DNA from: Setophaga petechia
Taxonomy: Eukaryota; Chordata; Aves; Passeriformes; Parulidae
Assembly (NCBI GenBank): GCA_024362935.1
Contig: JANCRA010000060.1
Span: 2,639,501-2,703,500, forward strand
Direction: 5' to 3'
Length of the DNA: 64,000 nt
A program made the position numbers and the translations under genes. Positions 1 through 32,010 of the stretch are shown here, piece after piece. Position 1 is the stretch's first letter; every line of letters starts with the position of its first letter. Under the pieces are notes generated by a model. That model had not been told where the DNA came from. It saw only the letters and a list, made by a program, of their open reading frames with translations, and did no database searches.

Positions 1-152
1 GCTAGTCAGAAACCCACCACTTCAAAAAAGTGGAGAAATTGATGTTTTCCTTTATTCTAAAACACGTTAAAGCCAAAAGTTACATCACTTTAAAACTTAC
101 ACGAGATTATACATTCCCTGCATTCACTCTTCCTAATTAAACTCACCTTTCA

Positions 153-19325
<19,173 letters not shown>

Positions 19326-20100
19326 AATATGGGCTGGATCTTGAATCTGCATGAAGAGAGAATGCAAACATTTCAATATTCAGAAGCTCAAAAATTCATC
19401 TGGCTTTTGACACGTGGATACATTACAGTGCAAACAAACCCACCATACTTGATTTTTGTCTAGTTCCTTTCAATTTCCCAAAGTACAGAAAATCCTTTAC
19501 AAAGGGCTCAGTCTCTGTTACATGGTCTGTGACTATTCAGGTTCTCGGCAAAAGAGGTCTTTTGATTTTGTCACTTCAGTCTTAAATTATTGTATAAATA
19601 ATGTTCTAATTCCAAAGTTTGCTGTACCTCCTATGTCTAAAACATCTCTTGTTGTGGTGTCATAAACCCTGGGTAGGTTTATCTTTCTGTGTCAAGCACT
19701 ACTTCGTTTTTAAAAACAAACAAACACCACAATCCACAAGCATAGCAAAAAGACTGAAAATAAATTATTAAATTAAAAAGGGAATTAAAAATTTAATTTA
19801 AAAATAAAATTTAGAGAAACCCACTTTTATATCTTGTTTGATTTTACTTGCTCAGAGCAAGTCTACAGACAGAGGCTGTAACACTACAAAGCACTTCAAT
19901 AAAAAAGGAAATACATCACTTTTGAAAGAGAACAAGACAACTTTCAGTTACTGCACAACTTTTCTTGGCACACCCCAACCCTCACTCCAAGGCTGGTCTG
20001 ATCCTCTCAGCCCAAGCACAGGTTCCTCCTTGCAGTGTTTGGTTTTGGGGGGACAGACAAAGTGGACAGTGCTCATCACAGAGCTCCCAGAGAAATGAAA

Positions 20101-20140
20101 CAGTGTACTATTACATTAAACAGTGTACTATTACATTAAA
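20101..20140. repeat. 20-bp perfect tandem duplication
   Basis: The unit cagtgtactattacattaaa is repeated twice without mismatch, in ITCH intron 1. Confidence 0.98.
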
Positions 20141-20621
20141 CACAGTCACCACTCTGCAAATCCCCAGATACCCCTGTCACCTATTCATTTTTACAACACA
20201 TTTCACCTCAGCATCTCTTACCAACTCCACTGCAAAGGGAACATCCTGCTGGTACAACTTCCAGAGCACTCCCTGCACCCCTGCCATGCCTGCTCCCTCC
20301 TCCCACACCATCATCTCCCTCCCAGCACCCTCTGCAAACCACCTGGGCCCCTCTCTGGGTGCCCCCTCCCGTGGGGCTCAGCTGCTGTGGCCAGGGATGC
20401 TCTGCTCTGGGCAGGCACCAGCCAGGACCCCAGAGCACAGCAAACACCCCTGCCAGCCCCCCAGCACTCTGCTGCACACCAGACCTCCAGCAAGGAAACA
20501 GAAATGTTGTTAGCTCAGCCTGCTGCTGTCTGCATGGTGAGACAAGACTCCATTTATGAACCTACAGCTGGTAACACCACAAGCAGTTTATCTGAACCCA
20601 AACATGTTCAGCCACACCAAG

Positions 20622-21204
20622 TGTGAAAAGCACCATTCACGTGTGTTAAAATTTAATAGTAATAAAAATTAGGACAATAAGAATGGGGACAATCAAAGTT
20701 AGGACAATAAAAGACAACAAAAAAAGCAAAGAATTATGGATATCTGGGTGCTTTTGGATTCTGCCACAAAAGAACCCCTTGCTAACAAAGGATTAACCCT
20801 TAAAAGCAATAGCCTATTGCATATTCATCTATCTCAGACATGAAACAAACATTCCTTTCAAACTATGGGTATTTCTGCTTAATTTAACTCCCCCCATCTT
20901 GTAAATCAATTGCTGAGGTTCCTTGAAGTCTGGGAGAAGTCTGGGTTGTCCTAGTAAGGAGGCAAGAATTCTCTTGGGATTTTTGGTGTCTTGTTGCTGT
21001 TATCTCTGTGTGAAGAATTTCTTGATTATCTTATCTATTCCTTGAGCCAGTTACAAAAAGCATCTTACACCACATAGTTTCTATTTTAATATCATGTTAT
21101 AGCCTAAAAACTATAGCTACCACTTTACTTTAAAAGAGATTAATACAGCATAACTTCCCAATATATAACATATACTGTTCATTTTAGTATTTGCATTTTT
21201 TACA
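20622..21204 (-). mobile_element. Solo LTR, copy 1 (583 bp, 5-bp target duplication CCAAG)
   Basis: It begins TGTGAAAAG and ends TTTTTTACA on the plus strand, flanked by perfect 5-bp duplications (ccaag at 20617-20621 and 21205-21209). Related along its length to the copy at 21699-22330: shared blocks include acaataaaag, aacaaaggattaacccttaa, tattgcatattcat and tttctatttcaac-like DNA followed by gattaatacagcat. A 5-bp duplication is typical of ERVL-type integrases. Sense orientation is judged to be minus (U3-like start on that strand) but is tentative. No internal retroviral sequence is present, so it is a recombination-derived solo LTR. Confidence 0.85.
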
Positions 21205-21698
21205 CCAAGGAAACCAGAATTTGTGCAAGGAGATCAGGTCCCAGTACAGCAACTTTCTTTTTGGAGGCTGTGATTTGAAGCAAATGTCTGTGACAGGGAC
21301 TATGGGAATTGTAACCCCACAGGTGTTTGAAAGCTGTGAAATGGGTCATTCCTGCATCCTGCAGCTTGCTGATGCCAGTGTTTCCTACTGCAAAATGTGA
21401 CACCTCCAAAAAAGGTACTAATGCCTTGCTCAAATTTGGTGTTATTAGTATAGTTCAGTACTGTTAATAAATTTCAGATGTGAATCACACAAATTTAAAT
21501 CATGTTAGAGTGAAAAAGATTTTAACCTAAGTTTTTAAAAAGTAGCCTAAATTGAAATGATTTAGAGGGTAATTTTTAATCCTGCTCCTGTGACTGGCTG
21601 TACCAACCTCCCTGGGTATCCCCTGTGCTGGATGAGCCATCAGATCACATCCAGACCAGCACAGACACACTGGACTGAAGGAGTTTGCATTTACAAAA

Positions 21699-22330
21699 TG
21701 TGAAAAATGCCAATCACTTGCTTTTGAAATTGTTAAAAGTTTACTAGTAATAAAATGGTTATAAAAATAATAATACAATTAGAGTCATAATAATTTGGAC
21801 AATTTAAATTAGGACAATATGAGACAATAAAAGCAAAGAGTTACGGACGTCCGGGTACCTTTTCTGGGCATCACGAGCCCGAAAAAGGACACCCATTAAC
21901 AAAGGGTTAACCCTTAAAAACAACAGCCTGTTGCATATTCATACACCTCATTTGCATATTCATGCACCTCATCCATGATGCATAAATTCCCTTCAAACAC
22001 AGGATTTTGTCTGGGCAGTGTCAACTTCTTCCTTCTAATCCTAGCAGTGCCATCTAGGCAAGAAGTTCATTTCTTCTGATAAGAAGGCAACAAATTCCCT
22101 TTCTCTGAAAGATTCAGGTGTCCTGTGGCTGCTATCTCACTGCAAGTCCTTTCTGTTAAACAAAGCATCCTACACAGCACAGCTTCTATTTCAACAATTT
22201 TTATTACCTAAAACTATATTTAACACAGTACTTAAGAGAATTAATACAGCATTACTTCCTAACACAACACATATAATATTCATTTGAATATTTGTGAAAA
22301 GCCAATCATAAAATACATGCATTTTTCACA
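21699..22330 (-). mobile_element. Solo LTR, copy 2 (632 bp, 5-bp target duplication CAAAA)
   Basis: It begins TGTGAAAAATG and ends CATTTTTCACA, an exact 11-bp inverted terminal repeat, flanked by caaaa at 21694-21698 and 22331-22335. It has a CCAAT/ATTGG element at each end. Same family and orientation as copy 1, 494 bp away, but with a different target duplication, so the two are independent insertions. Orientation call tentative. Confidence 0.88.
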
Positions 22331-23820
22331 CAAAAGAGCTGCCAGCTCCCACCTGGAGAAACAACTCTGCACAGAATACACCTGGGATCCCTGAAGGAGA
22401 TCCCTCTTTACTGAGCTCCCACCCTAAGCATTTGCACCATACAACACTCATTCAGAAGCATGTGTTAAAGTCAATTTTGATTTCTAACCCAGCAAATACC
22501 CTCATTAAAATTATTTTGGTAACATTTGATCGTTTTTGTTGAGAATATGCAAAGAAAATCCAGCAGCCTAACCACATCTGAAATGAGAGTCCTGCAAACA
22601 CCTGCTGAGCTAACAGATGTGGAAGTGTAAATGATGGGAGACAGCCTTACCAACAAACAGCTTCAGGAAAATTCCAGGAATACACTGCCTGCCAAAACAT
22701 CTAAAAAAAAGAATCTGTCCTACACATTGTTTAGTTCTCTCAGCTGCTAGAAAGTTTCTAATTATTTTTGAGCAATAAAACTGAAGAGACTTATTTTATT
22801 GTACTCTTGCTAAAATCTAGAGGCTGTACACCTCTGGTAAGCTCCATTAATTAACCAGGAAAAGCAGAGTTCCAGAGGAAGAAAAAGGAAGCAACAATTT
22901 CCCTCTGCCCTGCACTTCAACATCCTTACCTCTCTCTCTTTCCATGTTTTCCAACACCTTGACTCCAGTTCCTCTTCTACTCCCCCTAAGTGCCTGCTGA
23001 GAGACTCCACAAGCAGAATTGCTGGTTCCATGCCAAGCTTCCAGCAAGGAATAATCACAGCAAACCACTGCAGCTTCTCTCTCAGCTGGGCACTAATTTA
23101 AGTCCCTTCCCTACCATGCATGTATATACTTAATCTGGATTTTTCACATCTCATAGAAATGTCATCACCTTCTCTACCTCCACCCCCATCAGTTTCTAGC
23201 TGGAATGGATCAGTAATTTAGAAAGTCTGTAGGGCAGCACACAGAAAAATGGGATGAGAGCAGGTAGAATTATGTACACCTAATTCTGTTAGGAAACTAA
23301 GCTAAAATATAGTGATTAGCCAAAGAAGAATCTGTGCTGATTAATGAACTAGACTCAGAAAGAAGCAGAAGAGTGCAAAAGGCAGTGATGCTGTCAGTCA
23401 CACACATTCAGCTATTGTCCATTTACATTTATTTTTTAACATTTTACTTGTTGTGATTTATGTAACAAATACACCAAACAGATTTTGTTTTTATGTAAAA
23501 AAATACTCTATTAAAAGCTGCAGATGATTTCAACTCAGAATTGGCCTAGGGCTACTTGTAAGCCTAATCACAACATTAAAAACCACTCCTCAATCATTAT
23601 TAAAGTACTTCCATCTAGTTTTATTATAATAGAAATGGTACTTAGGAATGTGAAAAGCAAATGTCTTTATAAATTCAATGTAATGCTACAAGCAATTTCA
23701 CAAGTTGAAACTGCCATTCCTAAGCTGAGAATGCATGTTCAGGTTTTTTTCTGCAGTAGAAAATCAAACACATCTTCATGGATATTTAGGGATTTCATGT
23801 GGTTTGGGCTGGGTTTTGAG

Positions 23821-23873
23821 ATTTTTTTGTTGTTGTTGGTTGGTGTTTTGTTGTTCTGGTTTTGTTTTGTTTT
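23821..23873. repeat. T/G-rich low-complexity stretch
   Basis: A run of ttgttgttg and ttttgttttgtttt units with no coding or structural meaning that I can see. Confidence 0.85.
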
Positions 23874-24331
23874 AAATTATAGAAAACTCCTATTGCCATT
23901 TTTCTCCCAGATACTGCAACTCACTTCCAAGAAACTGTCAGAATGTGAAATTTAGGAACATCAGCTGGAAGGTTTGAGAGCTGTGACAGAATGACTGGGG
24001 CAGTGTCATGGATGTTCAGAGCACGATCAGGTAAGTATGATTTTTTCAGAAAGGAACAAGACAAATTATTTGGCATATAAAAACACAGACTAGAGACAGA
24101 ATATCTTCCTGCAACTAAAAATAAACTATTGAAATAATTGTCTGAACTTCCTCAGTGGCTGCATACCTGCTCCAAGGGAGGTTTGGTTCTAGAACATCCT
24201 ACCATAACATGTAAATTATTAGATAAATCATACTCAGCTTCATAATTGCACGCACCATTGTTGGTACTCAGGCAGGTTTGAACAAACACTGCTTAAAATA
24301 AACCTGCCTCACAGCAGGAAATCAGACCATG

Positions 24332-25247
24332 TGTGATGGTGGTCACAGGGGTTTGCAGAGGATGGAAGAGTCAGGATCTTGATTCCATGATCAGAAGGCC
24401 TGATTTATTATATTATTATATATATATAATATTGTAACTATTCTACATAGAGATAGAAAGGAAAGGAGCTTCTTCAGAAGCTGGCTAAGCTAAAAATAGA
24501 ATACAAAGAATAATAACAAAGGTCTGTCTCCTGGCAGAGAGCAAGAGCAGCCCTGCAGTGAGTGGTCAGTAAATCCAAACATTCACAGGGGACCAGTCAC
24601 AGATCCACCTGTTGCATTCCACAGCAGCAGATAACAATTGTTTACATTTGTTACTGAGCTTCTCAGCTCCAGCAGGAAAAATCCTAAGAAAGGATTTTTC
24701 ACAAAAGGTGTCAGTGACAACCATGCATCCTTTGGGTCCTGCTCTCTGAACCCCACCTGCAGAGCTTTCCCAGCAGCCTCCCCCCATGGCCTGACCCAGT
24801 GCTGCTGGGGGATTTCCATCCAACACAACGAACTCCACCACATTTTACAGTGTGAGGTGTCGCAGACATCCTCTGTGAAAAATCCTTTCTGTAGGATTTT
24901 TCCTGCTAGAGCTGAGAAGCTCAGTAACAAATGTAAACAATTATTATCTGCTGCTGTGGAATGCAACAGGTCCACCTGTGACTGGTCCCCTGTAGATGTT
25001 TGGATTTACTGACCACTCACGGTGGAGCTGCTCTCGCTCTCTGCCCAGACACAGACCTTTGTTATTATTCTTGCTATTCTATTCTTAGCTTAGCCAGCTT
25101 CTGAAGAAGCTCCTTTCCTTTTCTATCTCTATGTAGTATAGTTATACTGTTATATATATATCATAATATAATAAATGAAGCCTTCTGATCATGGAACCAA
25201 GATCCTGACTCTTCCATCCTCTACAAACCCCTGTGACCACCGTTACA
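24332..25247. repeat. Large palindrome: two arms of about 385 bp around a spacer of about 135 bp
   Basis: The left arm (24332 to about 24720) and right arm (about 24856 to 25247) are inverted copies. Left blocks such as tggaagagtcaggatcttga, ggagcttcttcagaagctgg, gtggtcagtaaatccaaaca and ttgttactgagcttctcagc recur as reverse complements in mirror order on the right, with only scattered substitutions and small indels. The outer ends are TGTGATGG... and ...CCGTTACA, so the whole begins TG and ends CA. Flanks share only ATG (24329-24331, 25248-25250). It could be a foldback/TIR element or two head-to-head LTR copies; no transposase or retroviral frame is present. Confidence 0.88.
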
Positions 25248-28200
25248 ATGAGGGGGAAAAGGAGGAGGAGAGTGCAGCCCAAATGCTACACTGGGAGAAA
25301 GGAAGGCAGCAAAGGAGGATCTCAGTTATTTTTCTAAGAAATCACAAGAAAGCTGCTTTTATCCCCACCCTTTTTAGTGCTTCCTGGTTAAACCAAAGGA
25401 AGGGAAGAGCTGGGCAGGAGCTCCTCAAAGCACAGAAATCAGGGAGTATAGGCAGAAAAAAAATGCTATCAATGGATTGAGAGACCTTCAGTGTCTCACC
25501 AATTGAACTTGGGTGACTTTATTCAGCACTGGAATTTATCTGGTAAGGAAGCAGCTTACTGAAAAAGGTAATTTTGTTTTGTATTTATTTGAAAGGAGAC
25601 ACTGAGGTGAGAATGAAACCCTGTGACTGTATTCCACGTGCATAGCTTTGGAAATATGTTGGCACATGTTCTTTATAATTTAAAAAATACTGAAATTATT
25701 GCACATTGTTGGCTGCTTTAAGTCTTATGTTTAGTTATTAATTTTAAGAATAGGCTAAGCTGCTCTTTGTAGGTGTTCCTGTTCAAAGTGCATTTGCAAT
25801 TTCAATAATGGAGAAAAAAACCTGCATAATGAAAAAAATTCTATTAACATACCCAGTAATTTTAAAAATAGTTTTGAGAACCTCACTATGTAACAGGAAT
25901 ACAGAGTTTTGGCAGAAACCATAAAATATACAAAATTTTTTGTTCAGAAAATTGCATGTAAAATGTAACATGTCCCTTTTATCAACAAGCATGTGATAAA
26001 TACATGCACTTTTTTGTGTGTGAGAAATTACAGAATGCTTCCTCTCCTTCCCCCCAAACTCTGAAGCCTCTCTTTAACTGAAGGCATGCACACTGAGGAA
26101 AAGGTTTTTCTCTTTAATGTTAGCTATAACTACACAGTGAGACAGGGAGTTTGGAAACTTACTTGCTTAGCAAATTTGCAGTTACTTTAACTGTTCATCT
26201 TTACAGTAAAATGTGGTTTGACAAAGCTGGTTTTAGTGGTTTACACATTTTTTTCCCCTAAAATAAGTTTTAAGGACGTGGTCAGGTTTGCTCAAACAAG
26301 TCAAAAGACAGAAAGGAAGAAACTGCTGAGTAATCAACCAGGGAGAAAAGAACAGACACAGATTATAAGAGTGTTGAGTACACGTTGAAAGGGAAGCAAT
26401 TATGAGGTTTGCATCACAGGATATTTATATAAGGAATGGATCAGAGAGGTTGAACACAGAATGCAGCCTGGCTCCCTTACTCTGTGAGCAGCACTGCATC
26501 CATCTACTTCACCAAGAAACTGGAGAATCCAACAGTCTGTGCCAGAATACAACTGCTGCAATTTCAGATGCCCAAATTGGTTTTTGTACAGATGTCAGAT
26601 CCAGGATGGGTCTGAAAACAGCCATGGGCTGGATCACTGAGCTGGGTGGTGCTGTCTCCCCTGCAGCCTCCAGGCTCAGGTTATCCAGGTACAACACAAC
26701 ATGCACACAGCTGCCCTGAGAGAAACAAGAGTGATCCTGACTGAAAGGTAACACTGGAGCCAATTCAACACACAGGCTAAAGATATGTGTGTGGGGAATA
26801 CAGTTTAATCAGTTTGGGAAGCAAACCAAGTGACATGACCTTCAGAGGCTGCAAAGAGGGACACCAAGATGTATCAACCACAAAACAGATGAAAAAGAGG
26901 TGCCCAACTTCTGTCCTGGCCCTACAGTGGACTTACTAATGAGAAATCCTGTATGCTTAAATAGAAGCTTAATCTACTATCCTGTCTTAAAATTGTATTT
27001 TTTTCATATCTGAACCATATATACAATATATGTGATCTACTGTACTCCTGGCTCACCAGGAATCACTTTCTTGTTCCAACTCTGTACAGATGATCATTTC
27101 TGCACCCCTGCCAAGGACAGTGTTATATCAAGAGTCAGAAGTTACATCTTCTCTAAATCAACAGGTCTAACTCAACAAGTGAGATGATCTGAATCTGTTC
27201 TCTAGAGCCTCCATTCTGAACTTTTCCATTGAACCTTTTACTGCTATGAACAAACACACCTTATAGAGAATGTAATGAAGATGCTGAATTGAGATGAACA
27301 AAGCAGGGATGAAAACATGCATAAATCAGCTGAACAAGAGTTAAAATCGCTTTGATTGATAACAAAGGGCACTTCTTACAAGAATAAAACAGGAATGTTT
27401 GTGTCAAGGCCAGCATGCCCTCACTCTGATAAGACTCCAGCACAGATGCCTGACCAGCAAAACAGCCAGTGCTTCAAAGAGCAGAGTGCCAACAGGGTTA
27501 TGTCACATCACACATGTCATTCCATTTCCTGTCAGCCCAACAGGAAAACAGACTGTAGCTTTAAAGAGATGGATATTCCAAACAAGGAAAAAAACAAGCA
27601 GCATTAGCCTCCACTGAAGATTTATGGAAGCTGAAGCAAGCCAGATTCTGGAGCAAAGGACTAGCAAAAAACAACTGCTGACTCCCAGAGGATAGAAAAT
27701 ATCCATATGTGAAGTAGTTTGTTATCACCAACAGGAACCTGGAGCACAATGAACAGTGACAGACACCATCAGTTCCATCCTTCACAAAGCACAAAGGGAC
27801 ACCAACTATCCCACCTCAACAGCCAGAAATGTTCTGGTGTCTGAGAGCACATGTGAGAGCAGGAGTTAATGAAATGTGTGAGAGGGTGTAAGTACTGTGA
27901 GATTTTAAAGATAAATATCACACTATCCCTGGTAAAGAGAGTGAGACTCTATCCTGTAAACTCAGTGAATTTTGTTTAACTAACTTCCTGTGACCCCAGT
28001 GGAACATGAATGATGAGTGTGACAATGTATTGATATACAACAATGGCATCAAAAATGATTGTCACAAACAGATCTTAAATTACAACAGCAAACACTAAGA
28101 ATTGACATACTATCAACCTTAAATACCTTTCCTAGAAACAATTATTTATGCAAAAGTAATCCTCAGTGCTGATTCCTTGTTCCTAAATACCTACCACTTC

Positions 28201-31200
28201 AAGAGACCATGGGAAACTCTTCTGGATCTGAAGTTTTAAAGTTGGAAATGTTGAAAAACATTTCTTCTGCCTACCAAAGCAAAGGCATTGCCCAGTGAAA
28301 GGCAGAATAACTCTGGAAACGTTGTGGGCAGACATCCAGTGATACTTTAACTTTTCTGGATACCTGGGATCACCAGGTAGGGTTCCTTGTGCAAATGGCA
28401 CAGGTTAGAAAAACTGGTCTGTCAACTTCAGCCTGAGGAGAAAAATGCTTCCAACACTGCAGCCCAAATTAAACTGTCTTCAGGCCTCCCAAACCAGAGA
28501 CTTACAGCAAAATTATAGAGAATTCAGTCATTAGCATTTCTCTGGAATGAGAAGCCTTCTTGTGAAACCTGCACCTCAGCAGAAATAGCTCACACCACTT
28601 TTTTCTACACACGTGTAGCATTTGATTCTGAATAAAAGAATGGAGAAAAGACAATGTGTAAAGAAACAGAACTGCAATATAAAAAATTCCAAGAAAGACA
28701 AGCATAATTTGACAGTTTTTCACGCTTTCAGTTATCAGAATTTCCCCATCCACAAGCTGTTCTTAGACTAAAACTGTGGCAGGCAGGACAAAAGGGATAA
28801 AACTGGTATTGCCACCAACTCAGACAACTTCCCAAAGGATTTCCTTCCTAATTAGGAGGATGTTAGCTTTTACTAACTTTTAAGAAATGCTCAAAGAAGG
28901 GAAAAAGGAAAAATGTACATGAGCATCATATGCCTTCTGCTTCATTTCCAAAAGCCTGGCAAGAGCAGACACTGCAGAGAGCTGCACAGGATAATTAAAA
29001 CCATTTGTAAAAACAAAGAGATGGTCTATTTTTGTTTCAGCCATTTCCTTCTCATGGTACAATCCATTTCAAAGAGGACAACAATTCATATATGCAAACC
29101 ACTAAGCTAAAACTGGTTCACTGCTGTAATCATCAAAAGAAGCAATTCTTAAACTGGCTGGTTCTTAAAGGCTGCCACTGGAAAACATCTCTGAAACCTG
29201 GCATGCACAGTAACCCCCAGTACAGAGAATTCAACTGTATTAAGATGACAGAGGAGAAGGCAGTGAAACTGGAGTAGTTTAAGTCACTACCACAAACTCA
29301 AACAGATTTTTGAATTACTGGATTTACCCATATTAACTGGACATTAACTGGATTAACTCCTGCATTTTACAAACCACTGCTTTTAGAAATTCATTTTGGC
29401 CTTTAAAATTCTTTGCAAAAAATCTTTGGCAATCACACTGTTACAACACAATACTGCACTGACTCAGAACTGTTTCATTCTAATGCTTCTGTGATGAGGT
29501 TTCAGGAAAATTTCCCAGTGGGAGTTCAGGACCAGAACAAAGTCACAATCTGTGGAGTGGAAAGGTAAGCAGCTACCTTGCTACCTGCACAACAAGACAA
29601 ATTGCTTTTCATTCAAGGTGAGAGTTCCCAGGTGTTACCATGGGCTGGCAGCACACAAAGTAAAAGCTCATTTGTAGGGGTCTGTGCTCTTTTATCCAGC
29701 TCATGATGGGCAGAACTCTTTCCTAGGCCCCCTTTTCTGGAAGGTCAAGGGTTTCAATTCACTGCTGGCTGCCTTTTCTCAATGGACACTCCTAAAGGTG
29801 TGAGCACACAGGAGTTTTACTGGTCAAACACCCTGATCAGAACTGGCTGAGGAGGCAGCCAGCCATGGTTAACCCTCCCCACTGCTCTGCTGTGACCATC
29901 ACATTTCTTACAGGATGGTTTCAATGAAGTTCAGCTTGCAAAACACAAATGAAACCCACAATCTGAAACCCACCAGGGGACAGGATTGTGAGCAGAGAGT
30001 TTATGCCCTTGAAAGGTTGAAGTCCTAGAATTGGGAATGATTTGACTACAGGGAACCAACTTCTCAGAATGAGCAATACTCTTCTTCCATAGGGAAATAC
30101 CCTTTTAACACCTCCAAAATCCCTCTGACCTTAAATATTCCTGTTACTAGGACAGTTAGATTGTTATTCTAGATCTCTAACAAAAAAAGGCATCAAGTTG
30201 TAGCAATCAGAATTCTCATATCTTGTAGAAATAAATTACAGCTTCCCCTCTTAATTCTTCCACTTCCTTGCGCTGTGAACCTACAGGGACTGTTGAGGAA
30301 ACAGAGGTTAAAGAAATATTCTGTGCTGTAACTTTAGGGATATCCTTCCTCAGAAATAAGACAGCTGAAGCAATGTAATCAACAGCAAATATTTCCCTAA
30401 CAGTCAATAAAACATTTTGCATTTCACTTTATAAACAAACACAACTGTTACATTTTGAGGCCTCTACAAAGAAAGTACCTAGACAGTATAAACAGTATTT
30501 TTTTCAGTGATAGCCTTGGAAGAGCATTTTCTCCAGGGACAAACACAAAATGTGGCCAGACACTTCCAAGCAGTCACTGTTAAACTGCTCTGACATTAAC
30601 CTGAGCAGGTATCTGAGAACATTCAGTGCTTTCTGTACACTGCAGCTGCCTGATAAACACAGAACCCCACAGCACACAGCCTCAGTCATGGCTCACCCAG
30701 GGAACATCCCACCCTGGCTGCAGAAATACATGGATCTGTTCTGGAACTCAGGGATCAGATTTCCCAACTCACATTTTATCAGAAAGGAGACTTTGAGCCC
30801 AAAGAAGAGCTGAAGAGAAGCACCATGAGGTAGTTAACAAAGCAGTTACCCAAACCAATAATATTTTGTTCCATCTGCCCTGTAAAAGCTTATTTATCCC
30901 TACAGTCATATTTAGTTTCAGTTGGCTCAGAGGCAGAGAGGCTCCTACAAAGCAAAAATCCCAATCTTGAGCATCTCAGTCCAATATTCATGGTGCTGTT
31001 CACAACAGGTTATTTTAGACCTCACCATGACAGCAGGCAAAGGAATCTTCTGAAGAACTTTACCCAAAGTCCCTTCCTGCCTGTTGCTATGGGAAGGGGA
31101 AGGAAAGAATTTATCTGGAGGCCTCTGCTTATCACTGCTTCAGCTGCATAACACAGGAGGGAGAAGAGACAGTCACATAAATCCACAAGCTCTAAGCTAC

Positions 31201-31903
31201 TTATTCATGTTATTCAATTAATTTTTGATTAGGGCAATGAAATTATCTTAATGTGATCACTCCGAGGAAAATCATTAAGTCAAAATTTTACATTATTTCC
31301 CCTCCTTTAGGCAATTTTCTTACTTATAATCTATTAACTGATGACTGCCTGGAAGAGATATTTCAACAGTTCTCCTGCAACCCAAGAAGTTAGCAGAAGC
31401 AGTACAAAACCCACAAATTAACACATATACTTTAAACAAAGGCATTCATGGATTAAAACCATGAAACACATGAACAAAACTTGAAAAGATGAAAAGACAC
31501 CAGAAAAAAACCCAAAATTTTGCCTGTTATGAAGCATCCAGATAATTAAGGATAAGGAGAAAAAATACACAGAATAGGCACTGGCTTTGAAGTCAGGGCA
31601 CCTAATCCTGTGAAAATGTTCACTGAGGATGACAAAAGCATGCTTGGTTTAACTCCTGGAGATTTCTGAAAACAGCCTTAACAAGTGCTAAGCTACATTT
31701 CTATCTTTACCTCTCAGAACCTCTCCATGCATTCCTGCTCCTCCCTATGTTGTGTGCTTAAGCAAAACATGATCTAAGAATGACCTGAAAAGAACATAAA
31801 TGAAAATGGATTACTGAAAGATCATATGAGGATATCTTAAAACAAGAACATTTCTAGGAATTGCTTTCAATTTCTTCCTTTTATTTTTAATTTCTATTAA
31901 AAA

Positions 31904-32010
31904 AACCAATAATTTGGGCTGGAAAGGGCCTCAGGGGGTAATCCTGTCCAACAGCCTCCAAAACAAGGAACATCAGTGTTAACACAAGCTGCTCAACTGA
32001 CTTGTAGAAA
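31904..32010 (-). mobile_element. CR1 LINE fragment, diverged
   Basis: The stretch ggctggaaagggcctcaggg followed by aatcctgtccaacagcctcc resembles the reverse complement of a CR1 3' region of an older subfamily. The tail is degraded. Confidence 0.6.

Noticed and set aside
19965..20513. 182-codon plus-strand frame
   Set aside because: Proline/serine-rich translation of a C-rich intronic stretch; overlapping frames of similar length exist in all directions.
24566..25012. Overlapping frames on both strands with similar translated ends
   Set aside because: They are the same sequence read from the two arms of the palindrome, not genes.
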